Below, one piece after another: positions 8,693-17,372 of a stretch of 64,000 nt of DNA. The stretch covers positions 1,550,001 to 1,614,000 of the forward strand of contig NZ_CP113977.2 in the NCBI RefSeq assembly GCF_026870175.2, read 5' to 3'. Every line of letters begins with the position of its first letter. The stretch's first letter is position 1. The notes beneath the pieces were generated by a model. It was not told the DNA's origin. It worked only from the letters and a program-made list of their open reading frames with translations, and searched no databases. The position numbers and the translations under genes were made by a program. This DNA comes from Flavobacterium aestivum. Its GTDB lineage: Bacteria; Bacteroidota; Bacteroidia; Flavobacteriales; Flavobacteriaceae.

Positions 8693-10669
8693 TTGATATC
8701 ACAAGCAACCATAGATACTGTTTTTGAAACTGCTCGAGTAGAGGAGGTAATTGGAGATTTTGTTCATTTAAAGAGAGCAGGAAGTAATTTTAAAGGGTTA
8801 AGTCCGTTTTCGGATGAACGCTCACCTTCATTTATGGTTTCGCCGGTAAAACAAATTTGGAAAGATTTTAGTTCCGGAAAAGGAGGGAACTCGGTAGCTT
8901 TCCTAATGGAGCATGAACATTTTACCTATCCGGAAGCTATTCGGTATCTGGCTAAAAAGTACAATATAGAGATCGAAGAAACAGTACAGTCTGATGAAGA
9001 AAAACTAAATACAGATGCGAGAGAAAGCATGTATTTGGTTTCTGAATTTGCAAAAAAATATTTTCACGATGTTCTTCTAAATTCTGAAGAAGGTAAAGCA
9101 ATAGGGCTTTCATATTTTAAAGAGCGTGGTTTTAGTAATGAAACCATCAAAAAATTTGGTTTAGGTTATTCGCCCGAAACTTGGGATGCTTTTACAAAGG
9201 AAGCATTGGGTAAAGGCTATAAAATGGAATTTCTTGAAGGTACAGGTTTGACCATTGCAAGGGAAGATCGTCCTTTTGATCGATTCAAAGGCAGGGTTAT
9301 GTTTCCTATACAAAGTATGTCGGGAAGAGTACTTGGTTTTGGAGGTCGAATTCTAACCAATGATAAAAAAGCAGCTAAATACTTAAATTCACCAGAGAGT
9401 GATATTTACCATAAGAGTAAAGTGTTGTATGGTATTTTTCAAGCCAAACAATCTATAGCCAAATTAAACAATTGTTTTTTGGTAGAAGGATATACAGATG
9501 TTATTCAGTTCAATCAAGCAGGGATTGAGAATGTAGTAGCTTCTTCTGGTACCGCACTTACTCCGGATCAAATACGATTAATCAATAGGCTTACAAAGAA
9601 TATTACTGTTCTTTTTGATGGAGATGCTGCAGGACTTCGTGCATCTATTCGTGGTATTGATTTGATTCTTGAAGAAGGAATGAACGTAAAAGTTTGTGCT
9701 TTCCCTGATGGAGAGGATCCTGATAGTTTTGCCAGAAAAACATCCTATGAAGATTTAGTGGCATATCTGGAAAATAATGCTAAGGATTTTATACAGTTTA
9801 AAGCTTCGCTTTTGATGAATGAAGCTAAGAACGATCCAGTCAAAAAAGCAGATTTGATTCGGGATATGGTTACCAGTATTTCTAGGATACCGGATAGAAT
9901 ACAAAGAGAGATTTACATTCAGGAATGTGCTAGAATTATGGATATTTCTGAGCAGGTCTTGACGAGTACTTTGGCCCAATTAGTTCAAAAGGATGTAGCA
10001 GAAGTTGGGAAAAAAGTAAAACAAGAGCAAAAGGCTTTTGAAATTGTAAAAAACGAAAATCCGGTTCAAGGAGCAAAAGTGGATGTGCTTTATCGTCTGG
10101 AGCGAAAAATAATAGAAATTCTATTGTTATACGGAAATAAAACAGAAGAATTTGAAGATGTATTTTTGAGAACCAACAATGATGGTGAGATTGAAAATGT
10201 AACCGAAAGAAAGGATTATAAAGTATATCAAAGAGTGTATCTGAGTTTGCAGGAAGATGAGGTAGAATTGGCTAATCCTTTATTTAGGGGAATTTTTAAT
10301 GATTTAATTCAATATTTTCTTCAAAATGAAAGTTTGGAAATTGAGAAATATTTAATGCATCTAAATTCAGATTTTGCTCAAGAAGTAACAGATATCCTCA
10401 TGGAAGATGAGAGGTTGGCTTTGCATAATTGGGAAGGACAGAACATCTTTCCTAAACCAAAAAGTGAGACTATAGCTCAGTATGTGTCAGAAACAATACT
10501 TACGATGCGTTGGTATTTAGTCGATAAGCTTATAGATGAATTAAAAAACTCTGTATCAAATGAACCAGGTTCAGATAATACAGAGTCTATGTCTATGGCG
10601 ATGGATTACTACAAGCTAATTAACTCGTTTTCGAAAAAGTTAGGGAGAGTAATGTCGCGTTACAGTTAA
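8693..10669 (+). CDS. dnaG: DNA primase DnaG
   Basis: Synthesises RNA primers for replication. The 658 residues show the N-terminal fold (GLSPFSDERSPSF, KDFSSGKGGNSVAFLM), the RNA polymerase core (FKGRVMFPI, GFGGRIL, KYLNSPESDIYHKS), and the TOPRIM acidic motifs FLVEGYTDVIQ and VLFDGDAAG. The oddity is the zinc-ribbon: canonical GLCPFH...CFGCG has become GLSPFS...DFSSG, so all four zinc ligands appear replaced. The start is TTG (reading ISQATIDTVFE), since no ATG lies nearby. Its stop codon overlaps the end of the convergent response-regulator gene by 4 bp. Confidence 0.95.
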   Translation: MISQATIDTVFETARVEEVIGDFVHLKRAGSNFKGLSPFSDERSPSFMVSPVKQIWKDFSSGKGGNSVAFLMEHEHFTYPEAIRYLAKKYNIEIEETVQSDEEKLNTDARESMYLVSEFAKKYFHDVLLNSEEGKAIGLSYFKERGFSNETIKKFGLGYSPETWDAFTKEALGKGYKMEFLEGTGLTIAREDRPFDRFKGRVMFPIQSMSGRVLGFGGRILTNDKKAAKYLNSPESDIYHKSKVLYGIFQAKQSIAKLNNCFLVEGYTDVIQFNQAGIENVVASSGTALTPDQIRLINRLTKNITVLFDGDAAGLRASIRGIDLILEEGMNVKVCAFPDGEDPDSFARKTSYEDLVAYLENNAKDFIQFKASLLMNEAKNDPVKKADLIRDMVTSISRIPDRIQREIYIQECARIMDISEQVLTSTLAQLVQKDVAEVGKKVKQEQKAFEIVKNENPVQGAKVDVLYRLERKIIEILLLYGNKTEEFEDVFLRTNNDGEIENVTERKDYKVYQRVYLSLQEDEVELANPLFRGIFNDLIQYFLQNESLEIEKYLMHLNSDFAQEVTDILMEDERLALHNWEGQNIFPKPKSETIAQYVSETILTMRWYLVDKLIDELKNSVSNEPGSDNTESMSMAMDYYKLINSFSKKLGRVMSRYS

Positions 10670-11295
10670 ACGATCTCTAAAGTTTTAGCTTTATTAACTA
10701 AATCTACTAGATTAGTAACGTTTAATTTGGTTAACAATCGCAACTTATAGGTGCTAATTGTTTTTTCGTTGAGAGATAATATCTCAGCGATTTCATGGTT
10801 CTTCTTACCATCGCTTAAATAACGTAAAACTTCGACTTCGCGGTTTGATAGTTTTCTATACAAACGTTCGCTTTTGCTTTGTTTTGCGATTAAAGCAATG
10901 TTTTTCATGACTGCTTCATTCATGATTATTTTTCCTTGGTTCACTTTAATGATCGATTGACCTAAAGTTTCCAGTTTTTCGGTTTTGTGAACAAATCCAG
11001 AAACTCCCGCCTTAATGGCATTTGGAGCGTAAATCTGTTCTGAAAGACCGCTGTAAAAAATAATTTTTGTTTTTGGAAAATTTTTCAAAATCGATTTGAC
11101 TTCGAAAATGCTAGATAATCCTTCGAGTTCTAAGTCCAAAACTAGAACATCGATTTCCTTCGTAAGAAGGATGTCTTTCACCATCGGAAAATTTCCTACA
11201 TTTGCAACAATAGAAATGTCCGCATGGTCTTTAAAGTACGATTTGATTCCAAAATGTACTACAGGATAATTATCTGCTAAACAAACTTTGATCAT
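10666..11295 (-). CDS. NarL/LuxR-type response regulator
   Basis: The 209 residues contain a receiver domain (1-120) with the acceptor Asp 54 in LVLDLEL, Asp 8 of the acidic pocket and Lys in FVHKTEKL. A C-terminal LuxR helix-turn-helix follows (about 143-205: LSNREVEVLRYLSDGKKNHEIAEIL, NEKTISTYKLRLLTKL). It is a DNA-binding regulator driven by phosphorylation from a histidine kinase that is not encoded nearby, so it is an orphan here. The second pocket acid is Asn 9 rather than Asp. It is convergent with dnaG; the stop codons overlap. Confidence 0.92.
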   Translation of the reverse strand: MIKVCLADNYPVVHFGIKSYFKDHADISIVANVGNFPMVKDILLTKEIDVLVLDLELEGLSSIFEVKSILKNFPKTKIIFYSGLSEQIYAPNAIKAGVSGFVHKTEKLETLGQSIIKVNQGKIIMNEAVMKNIALIAKQSKSERLYRKLSNREVEVLRYLSDGKKNHEIAEILSLNEKTISTYKLRLLTKLNVTNLVDLVNKAKTLEIV

Positions 11296-11387
11296 GGTAT
11301 TTATTTTTAGGATTGTTTATGAAGCTATAAAATTATGAAAAAAAAATGAATAAGTCTAATTTTTCGGACAAATTATTTTTTTCGTAA

Positions 11388-12179
11388 TTAAAAAGTGCAG
11401 ACAGGTATAGGAATCATTTTGTGTTGGTTATTTTTGTTGAGTTTTTTATAGATATTTAACACTTCTAGCTCTCTGGCAGTGAACGAATTTGAAGCTATTT
11501 TTTGCTCTTCTATGGCCATAGCCCATTCTAATTCGTCGTATGTTGCCCCAATTTGATCTTCATCAGTTCTTTCATCGCCAAATAATCCATCTGTAGGAGC
11601 AGCTGTTAAAATAGAATTTGGAATTTTCAAATAACGACCTAAAGCATATACTTCGGATTTCATTAAATCTGCAATTGGACTCAGATCAACTCCGCCATCT
11701 CCGTATTTGGTAAAGAATCCAACACCAAAATCCTCTACCTTGTTTCCAGTTCCGGCTACCAATAAACCGTAAATACCTGCAAAATAATATAAGGTAGTCA
11801 TTCTTAGTCGGGAACGTGTGTTGGCAAGTGATAAATGTAGTTTGTGTATATCATTGGTTTCTGGAACCTGTTTTATGAAATCTTGAAAAACCGATGTTAA
11901 GTCTGCCTCAACACTAGAGACATTCGGGAATTGTTTTTTTAATTGTTCAATATGTTCACGTCCACGCGTAACGTGACTATGGGCTTGGTGAATTGGCATT
12001 TCAACACACAATACTTTAAAACCGGTTTGAGCACATAATGCTGAGGTTACAGCAGAGTCAACTCCTCCTGATATGCCTATCACAAATCCGTTTACTTTTG
12101 AAGTTTCGGCATATGTCTTTAACCAATTTACTATGTGTAGGTTGATCTCTTCGATTTTAAGTGTACTTTTTTTAGTCAT
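11388..12179 (-). CDS. nadE: NAD(+) synthetase, ammonia-dependent type
   Basis: Catalyses the last step of NAD synthesis: amidation of deamido-NAD with ATP and ammonia. The 263 residues include the ATP-pyrophosphatase loop GISGGVDSAVTSAL (near 34-47), AGTGNKVEDFGVGFFTKYGDGGVDLSP and the TDGLFGDERTDEDQIG segment. There is no N-terminal nitrilase domain, so it belongs to the short, NH3-using form. It is a single gene, divergent from gldB. Confidence 0.95.
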   Translation of the reverse strand: MTKKSTLKIEEINLHIVNWLKTYAETSKVNGFVIGISGGVDSAVTSALCAQTGFKVLCVEMPIHQAHSHVTRGREHIEQLKKQFPNVSSVEADLTSVFQDFIKQVPETNDIHKLHLSLANTRSRLRMTTLYYFAGIYGLLVAGTGNKVEDFGVGFFTKYGDGGVDLSPIADLMKSEVYALGRYLKIPNSILTAAPTDGLFGDERTDEDQIGATYDELEWAMAIEEQKIASNSFTARELEVLNIYKKLNKNNQHKMIPIPVCTF

Positions 12180-12208
12180 AATAGTTTAAGTTTTAAAAAG
12201 CAGGGATG

Positions 12209-12216
12209 TATATTTG
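12209..12216 (+). promoter_or_regulatory. Candidate -7 element for gldB-gldC
   Basis: TATATTTG is a perfect TAnnTTTG match, followed by C. It lies 61 bases before the gldB ATG in the gap between divergent nadE and gldB. Confidence 0.5.
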
Positions 12217-12277
12217 CAAAATAAATAAAGCAATTGCCTCGCAGTTGTTGGAAACAAATTTAAATAAAATATAATAA

Positions 12278-13234
12278 ATGAAATTATATCTATTACCTGT
12301 CGTTTTTTGTTTGCTTTTCTGGTCTTGTGATCAAAAAAGTAAAGTCGAAAAAGCTATAGAAGAGACTCCAGTAGAGATTAAGGTTGAACGTTTTGATAAA
12401 ATATTTTTTGAGACTCCACCAAAAGATCTTGCCAAAGTAAAAAAGCAATTTCCATATTTTTTCTCTCCTCAGATCAATGATACAGTATGGTTGAATAAAA
12501 TGCAAGCTCCAATTTGGAGAGAAGTATATACTGAAGTTGAAAAAAAATATTCGAATATAGAAAGTGTCCGAAATGATTTAGAGACTTTGTATAAGCATAT
12601 GAAATACTATTTTCCAGAAACTAAACAGCCAAAATTGATCACATTGATTTCGGATATGGATTATAACAATAAAGCTATTTATGCGGATTCATTAGTGATT
12701 GTTTCTTTGGAATTATATCTAGGGAAAGATCATAAATTTTATCAATTCCCTAAATATATTAAGCAAAATTTTGAGCAAAGTCAGATCATGCCAGACATAG
12801 TGTCTAGTTTTTCTACTAGAAAAATTGCGCCTCCTACTGATAAAAATTTACTATCGAAAATGATTTATTTTGGTAAAGAACTATATCTAAAAGATGTTTT
12901 ATTACCAGACTATAGTGATGCAGATAAAATGGGGTATACCAAAGAACAAATTGTTTGGTGTCAGGAAAATGAAAGCTATATATGGCGTTACTTTATTGAG
13001 AGACAAATGCTTTTTAGTGACGAACAAAAATTAACGAATCGTTTTATTGATCCAGCGCCTTTTTCTAAATTTTATTTAGAAATAGATAATGATTCTCCAG
13101 GAAGAGTTGGAGCATGGATAGGATGGCAAATGGTTCGTTCCTATATGGCAAATAATGAAGTTACGGTAGCCCAGTTAATGAAAATGGATGCCAAAGAAAT
13201 TTTTGAAAAATCTAAATACAAACCCAAGAAATAA
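12278..13234 (+). CDS. gldB: Gliding motility lipoprotein GldB
   Basis: A lipoprotein needed for gliding motility in Flavobacterium. The 318 residues begin with a lipoprotein signal (LLFWSCDQ; Cys at residue 17) and continue with family-typical segments such as VERFDKIFFETPPKDL, FPYFFSPQINDTVW and GRVGAWIGWQMVRSYM. gldC follows with a one-base overlap (TAATG), the standard gldB-gldC arrangement. Length is normal. Confidence 0.94.
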   Translation: MKLYLLPVVFCLLFWSCDQKSKVEKAIEETPVEIKVERFDKIFFETPPKDLAKVKKQFPYFFSPQINDTVWLNKMQAPIWREVYTEVEKKYSNIESVRNDLETLYKHMKYYFPETKQPKLITLISDMDYNNKAIYADSLVIVSLELYLGKDHKFYQFPKYIKQNFEQSQIMPDIVSSFSTRKIAPPTDKNLLSKMIYFGKELYLKDVLLPDYSDADKMGYTKEQIVWCQENESYIWRYFIERQMLFSDEQKLTNRFIDPAPFSKFYLEIDNDSPGRVGAWIGWQMVRSYMANNEVTVAQLMKMDAKEIFEKSKYKPKK

Positions 13235-13569
13235 TGTCAAATAAAAATACCTCAGAAATTAAATTTCAAGTCGAATTAGATGAAAACCGTGTTCCGGAAA
13301 AACTTTTTTGGACAGCAAAAGACGGTGGAATAGAGCTTTCAGAATCAAAAGCAATTATGCTTAATGTTTGGGATAGTAATGCAAAGGAAAGCATGCGTAT
13401 TGATTTATGGACCAAAGATATGCCTGTAGATGAAATGAAAATTTTCTTTCATCAAACATTGGTGTCCATGGCAGAAACTTTTAGAAGAGCGACTAATGAT
13501 GAGAAAATGTCGGATACAATGCTAGATTTCTGTGATTATTTTGCCGAAAAATTAGATTTGAAAAAATAA
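13234..13569 (+). CDS. gldC: Gliding motility protein GldC
   Basis: The 111-residue soluble protein starts at the ATG that shares its A with the gldB stop. Segments such as KIKFQ-like EIKFQVELDENRVPEKLFW and TLVSMAETFRRAT fit GldC. GldC has no signal peptide, is cytoplasmic, and supports gliding; in F. johnsoniae its loss reduces rather than abolishes motility. Co-translation with gldB is likely from the overlap. Confidence 0.93.
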   Translation: MSNKNTSEIKFQVELDENRVPEKLFWTAKDGGIELSESKAIMLNVWDSNAKESMRIDLWTKDMPVDEMKIFFHQTLVSMAETFRRATNDEKMSDTMLDFCDYFAEKLDLKK

Positions 13570-13638
13570 TCTTATTTTTTTTATAAATTTCTGTTACACA
13601 TTTGGCGTTTATTCGTCTTTCGTAAATAAACAGAATTT

Positions 13639-14094
13639 ATGAGAAAATTAATTGTGTTATCGCTAGCGTGTTTTTTGGTTTCTTGTGGAGTAAAAACACC
13701 TTATGAAGCTTTTAGAAAGGAAAACAAAGAAGATGTTGCTATGTCTTTCGGTGCTTCTGGATTTGTTGTAAATGCACTTGTTCGTGACAAGGAGTTTAAA
13801 AACTTTGCAAAACATTCTGGTGCCAAAAAATACCATATGTTGGTCGCAAAAGAAAATCCTAAATTTTTAAAATCAAATTTTGTTGACTTTTTAAAGGATA
13901 ATAATTTCGAAGAGATTTTTCATACCAATACTTCGGATGGTAAAATTTATATTTATTCCTTTGAAAAAGGTGATAAGCTAAAGGAAGTTATTGTGAAGAT
14001 TGAAGATGATTCGCAAATGGTTCTCTTGAATGTTCAGGGCGATCTAAAAATGAGTGATTTCGAAAAACTAACAGCATCCAATGATGTAAATTGA
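13639..14094 (+). CDS. Small DUF4252-like lipoprotein
   Basis: The 151 residues start with a lipoprotein signal (LACFLVSCGVK; Cys at 16). The short alpha/beta body, with phrases such as DGKIYIYSFEKGDKLKEVIVKIEDDSQMVLLN, resembles the DUF4252 family common in Bacteroidota. Function is unknown. It lies 69 bp after gldC and is followed by a shared terminator, so it could be the last gene of the gldBC transcript. Confidence 0.78.
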   Translation: MRKLIVLSLACFLVSCGVKTPYEAFRKENKEDVAMSFGASGFVVNALVRDKEFKNFAKHSGAKKYHMLVAKENPKFLKSNFVDFLKDNNFEEIFHTNTSDGKIYIYSFEKGDKLKEVIVKIEDDSQMVLLNVQGDLKMSDFEKLTASNDVN

Positions 14095-14119
14095 TATCAT
14101 TTAGATAATAGTCCAATAT

Positions 14120-14160
14120 AAAAAATCCCAAAACTAATAATGATAGTTTTGGGATTTTTT
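14120..14160. terminator. Bidirectional intrinsic terminator
   Basis: A 17-bp perfect stem (14120-14136 with 14144-14160, core ATCCCAAAACTA / TAGTTTTGGGAT) has A and T runs on its outer sides. It separates the lipoprotein gene (+) from convergent engB (-). Confidence 0.88.
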
Positions 14161-14177
14161 GTTTTAAAGTAAGAGGT

Positions 14178-14798
14178 TTAAAACCCTGAATTATTCTTAA
14201 ATACCTCTTGGTTTACTTCGTCTATATAACTTAATAATTCTTCTTTTCCGGTAGATTCTGTTGAAGAAGTTACAAAATAATGTGGCATTTCGGCCCAGTT
14301 GTTGGCAAACATTTGTTTCTTGTAAGCCGCAATATGAGAATCAATTTTTGTCTTGCTTATTTTATCGGCTTTTGTAAAAATAATGCAAAAAGGGATTTCA
14401 CTTTCTCCCATATACGACATGAATTCAATATCAATATTTTGTGCTTCATGACGTATGTCTATTAAAACAAACGCGCAAACCAACTGTTCTCTAGTCTCAA
14501 AATAATCTGTGATGAATTTTTGAAAAATAGATTTTGTTTTTTTAGAAACTTTGGCATAACCATAACCTGGTAAGTCAACAAGAAACCAATTGTTGTTGAT
14601 TAAGAAATGATTGATTAGTTGGGTTTTACCTGGTTTTCCTGAAGTTTTGGCCAAATTTTTGTTATTGGTCAGCATATTGATTAATGATGACTTACCAACG
14701 TTTGATCGACCAATAAAAGCATACTCGGGCAAAAAATCTTTAGGACATTTGCTTGCGTCTGAATTGCTTATTATAAATTCGGCAGTATTAATTTTCAT
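14178..14798 (-). CDS. engB: Ribosome-biogenesis GTPase EngB (YsxC/YihA)
   Basis: An essential GTPase of large-subunit assembly. The 206 residues have G1 GRSNVGKSSLINML (near 31-44), the switch region GKPGKTQLINHF, G3 VDLPGYGYAKV, G4 FTKADK and the G5-like VTSSTESTGKEEL. Length is normal. It follows the alpha/beta hydrolase gene after a 29-bp gap, so the two are probably co-transcribed from the element at 15630. Confidence 0.95.
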   Translation of the reverse strand: MKINTAEFIISNSDASKCPKDFLPEYAFIGRSNVGKSSLINMLTNNKNLAKTSGKPGKTQLINHFLINNNWFLVDLPGYGYAKVSKKTKSIFQKFITDYFETREQLVCAFVLIDIRHEAQNIDIEFMSYMGESEIPFCIIFTKADKISKTKIDSHIAAYKKQMFANNWAEMPHYFVTSSTESTGKEELLSYIDEVNQEVFKNNSGF

Positions 14799-14827
14799 GT
14801 TTCTGGGTATAAAATTCGCCTTTTAGT

Positions 14828-15601
14828 CTAGTGCTCTGCTAAATGAGTATGTGTTAGCCAATCCTCAAGATGTTTGTTGAACTCTTCAGGTTGTTCCATC
14901 ATAGCGGCATGTCCGCATTTGTCAATCCAGTATAAAGTAGAATTCGGTAATAATTTGTGGAATTCTTCAGCCACATCTGGTGGAGTAACTTTGTCATTTT
15001 TTCCCCAAATAACACAAGTTTGTACATGCATTTTTGGTAGATCTTTGGCCATATTATGACGTATAGCACTTTTGGCAATAGTTAAAGTTTTTATTAATTT
15101 GATTCGATCATTAACAGTTGCGTATACTTCATCAATAAGTTCAGGAGTGGCAATTTTTGGATCGTAAAAAACATCTTCGGCCTTTTTCTTGATATATTCG
15201 TAGTCACCTCTTTTTGGATAACTATCGCCCATAGCACTTTCATACAAGCCTGAACTACCTGTTATTACAAGTCCAGAAACTTTTTCCGGATACATTTTGG
15301 TATGATATAAAGCTATATGTCCACCTAGAGAATTTCCTAAAAGTATGACTCTGTCTAGTTTTTTGAAAGTAATGAAGTTTTTTACATAAACAGCAAAACT
15401 TTTTACATTCGTTTTTAAAATATTTTGAGTATAAATAGGCAAATCAGGTATAATGATTCTGTATCCTTTATTGGAAAAATAACTAGCCACAGCATCAAAA
15501 TTACTAAGTCCTCCCATTAAACCGTGTAAAATGACAATAGGAATTCCTTCACCTGCTTCGTAATAGCTGTATTTGCCTTCTTTTTTGTAATACTTTTCCA
15601 T
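14828..15601 (-). CDS. Alpha/beta-hydrolase fold protein
   Basis: The 257 residues have the oxyanion-hole segment VILHGLMGG (near 27-35), the nucleophile elbow GNSLGG (Ser near 92), the acid in WGKNDKVTP and the His in CGHAAMMEQPEEF, a complete Ser-Asp-His triad. There is no signal peptide, so it is cytoplasmic. It resembles esterase or C-C hydrolase proteins of the MhpC type; the substrate cannot be told. It is the first gene of a probable two-gene unit with engB. Confidence 0.88.
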   Translation of the reverse strand: MEKYYKKEGKYSYYEAGEGIPIVILHGLMGGLSNFDAVASYFSNKGYRIIIPDLPIYTQNILKTNVKSFAVYVKNFITFKKLDRVILLGNSLGGHIALYHTKMYPEKVSGLVITGSSGLYESAMGDSYPKRGDYEYIKKKAEDVFYDPKIATPELIDEVYATVNDRIKLIKTLTIAKSAIRHNMAKDLPKMHVQTCVIWGKNDKVTPPDVAEEFHKLLPNSTLYWIDKCGHAAMMEQPEEFNKHLEDWLTHTHLAEH

Positions 15602-15629
15602 TTTTATTTATGACAATTTCAATTTGCAA

Positions 15630-15637
15630 CAAATATA
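15630..15637 (-). promoter_or_regulatory. Candidate -7 element for the hydrolase-engB unit
   Basis: CAAATATA on the plus strand reads TATATTTG on the minus strand, a perfect TAnnTTTG match 28 bases before the hydrolase ATG. Confidence 0.5.
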
Positions 15638-15904
15638 AGGTTTAAAAAATTAAAAAGAATTTTAGTAGCTATTTTTTAACCTTTATTATTTTAACAAAAT
15701 GTGATAAAAATTCATCCAAAAAATGTGTTTTTTCTTATGTGAAACTAAGATTTTAATGTAAGAAAAGATTTTTCTTTTTTGAATAAATCCGTTCCTTTTT
15801 TGCATAACACAATCTTTCTTACAAATAATATATTAAAAAGCTAATATGTTGATTGTCCATATACTAAGGATTTTGGGATCAAAGTGGTTAAACTTATTAA
15901 CAAA

Positions 15905-15934
15905 GTGGGGGATAGTGGTAAAATGTGGTAAAAT
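15905..15934 (+). promoter_or_regulatory. MraZ binding boxes (three tandem 10-bp repeats)
   Basis: GTGGGGGATA, GTGGTAAAAT and GTGGTAAAAT follow each other at exact 10-bp steps. Tandem GTGG/TGGG repeats at one helical turn upstream of mraZ are the known MraZ operator form. A further GTGGTTAAAC occurs at 15884, out of phase by one base. The boxes end 6 bp before the -7 element, over the -33 region, so bound MraZ could block RNA polymerase at the cluster's own promoter. Confidence 0.8.
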
Positions 15935-15940
15935 TTTATA

Positions 15941-15948
15941 TATTTTTG
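15941..15948 (+). promoter_or_regulatory. Candidate -7 element of the dcw cluster
   Basis: TATTTTTG followed by C matches TAnnTTTG, 24 bases before the TTG start of mraZ and directly downstream of the MraZ boxes. This position also argues that mraZ does not start at the GTG at 15925, which lies inside the operator. Confidence 0.5.
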
Positions 15949-15972
15949 CTTAATACAATTAATGTAATTTAC

Positions 15973-16446
15973 TTGAGCGCAATAATAGGGACATATGAAT
16001 GTAAAGTTGATGCCAAAGGAAGGGTATTATTACCTTCTCCCTTGAAAAAGCAATTGGCTTCTTCACTTCAAAATGGTTTTGTTTTGAAGCGTTCCGTTTT
16101 TCAGCCTTGTTTAGAATTGTATCCTATGGAAGAGTGGGATTTGATGATGAAAAAAATCAACAAACTTAACCGATTTGTAAAAAAGAACAATGATTTTATC
16201 CGTCGTTTTACCGCTGGCGTAAAAGTGGTAGAAATAGACGCCTTGGGTAGGTTGTTGGTTCCTAAAGATTTAGTGACGTTTGCCAGTATAGATAAAGATG
16301 TGGTTTTTTCATCGGCGGTTAATATTGTAGAGATTTGGGATAAAGATTTATATGAAAAATCAATTGATGGTGCAGATGTTGATTTTGCAGATTTGGCCGA
16401 GGAGGTAATGGGGAATTTAAATGACGACGACAATGGAATATCATAA
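15973..16446 (+). CDS. mraZ: Transcriptional regulator and division protein MraZ
   Basis: A DNA-binding repressor of the dcw cluster with two AbrB-like SpoVT domains: IGTYECKVDAKGRVLLP near residues 4-20 and VEIDALGRLLVPKDLV near 81-96. The frame is open from 15925, but that region contains the operator and promoter. The start chosen is TTG at 15973, reading MSAIIGTYE and giving 157 residues, the usual size. The 3' end overlaps rsmH by 26 bp. Confidence 0.9.
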   Translation: MSAIIGTYECKVDAKGRVLLPSPLKKQLASSLQNGFVLKRSVFQPCLELYPMEEWDLMMKKINKLNRFVKKNNDFIRRFTAGVKVVEIDALGRLLVPKDLVTFASIDKDVVFSSAVNIVEIWDKDLYEKSIDGADVDFADLAEEVMGNLNDDDNGIS

Positions 16447-17329
16447 TCCAGTATTGCTTCACGCTTCTGTTGATGGGTTGAATATAAACCCGGATGGAAT
16501 TTATGTGGATGTTACTTTTGGAGGCGGAGGACATTCAAAAGAAATTTTGAGTAGGCTTGGTCCTAACGGAAAATTATTTGCTTTTGATCAGGATGAAGAT
16601 GCTTTAGCGAATGCTTTGCAAGATGAAAGATTTACACTGATCAATGAGAATTTTAGATATATAAAAAGATTTTTGCGTTTTTATGGCGTAAAAGAGGTTG
16701 ACGGGATTTTGGGAGATTTGGGTGTTTCTTCGCATCAGTTTGATGTGGCAGAAAGAGGATTTTCTACTCGTTTTGATGCTGGACTTGATATGAGAATGAG
16801 TCAAAAAAATGATTTGAATGCGTATCGAGTAGTAAATGAATATGATGATGCCAACTTGAGAAGAGTATTCTTGGATTATGGAGAGTTGAAAAACGCACCA
16901 GCTTTATCAAGAACAATCATTGAGGCGAGAGAACATCGTTCAATCAAAACCACTGATGAATTGAAAGAGGTTTTGAAGAAATATTTGCCAGAGAAAGTCC
17001 GTAATAAAATATTGGCCCAAATCTACCAAGCGATTCGTATTGAAGTCAATCAGGAAATGGATGTTTTGAAAGAATTTTTAGAACAGTCTCTTGAGATTTT
17101 AAAACCAGGCGGAAGATTGAGTGTGATTTCATATCATTCATTAGAAGATAGATTGGTAAAACGATTTATTAAAAACGGAATGTTTGAAGGAGAACCGGAA
17201 CGTGATTTTTATGGAAATTTCTCGGTTCCTTTTAAAACCGTTGGTAAACTAATAGTTCCGGATAATGAAGAGATCAAAATAAATAATAGAGCTAGAAGTG
17301 CAAAATTAAGAATTGCAGAGAAAAGATAG
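16421..17329 (+). CDS. rsmH: 16S rRNA (cytosine-1402-N4)-methyltransferase RsmH
   Basis: Methylates C1402 of 16S rRNA using SAM. The 302 residues show EYHNPVLLHASVDGL, the SAM-binding loop DVTFGGGGHSKEIL, DGILGDLGVSSHQFD and the C-terminal LSVISYHSLEDRLVKRF. Length is normal. It overlaps mraZ; a second possible start is the Met at 16433. Part of the conserved mraZ-rsmH-ftsL-ftsI order. Confidence 0.95.
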   Translation: MTTTMEYHNPVLLHASVDGLNINPDGIYVDVTFGGGGHSKEILSRLGPNGKLFAFDQDEDALANALQDERFTLINENFRYIKRFLRFYGVKEVDGILGDLGVSSHQFDVAERGFSTRFDAGLDMRMSQKNDLNAYRVVNEYDDANLRRVFLDYGELKNAPALSRTIIEAREHRSIKTTDELKEVLKKYLPEKVRNKILAQIYQAIRIEVNQEMDVLKEFLEQSLEILKPGGRLSVISYHSLEDRLVKRFIKNGMFEGEPERDFYGNFSVPFKTVGKLIVPDNEEIKINNRARSAKLRIAEKR

Positions 17330-17372
17330 CAAATAACAGTAGGCCTTAAAGAAGACAATATAATAGGAGAGA

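Noticed and set aside
15925..15972. Upstream extension of mraZ (16 extra codons)
   Set aside because: The extension overlaps the MraZ boxes and the -7 element, and the family begins at the IGTYECKVDAKGR segment, so the TTG at 15973 is the better start.
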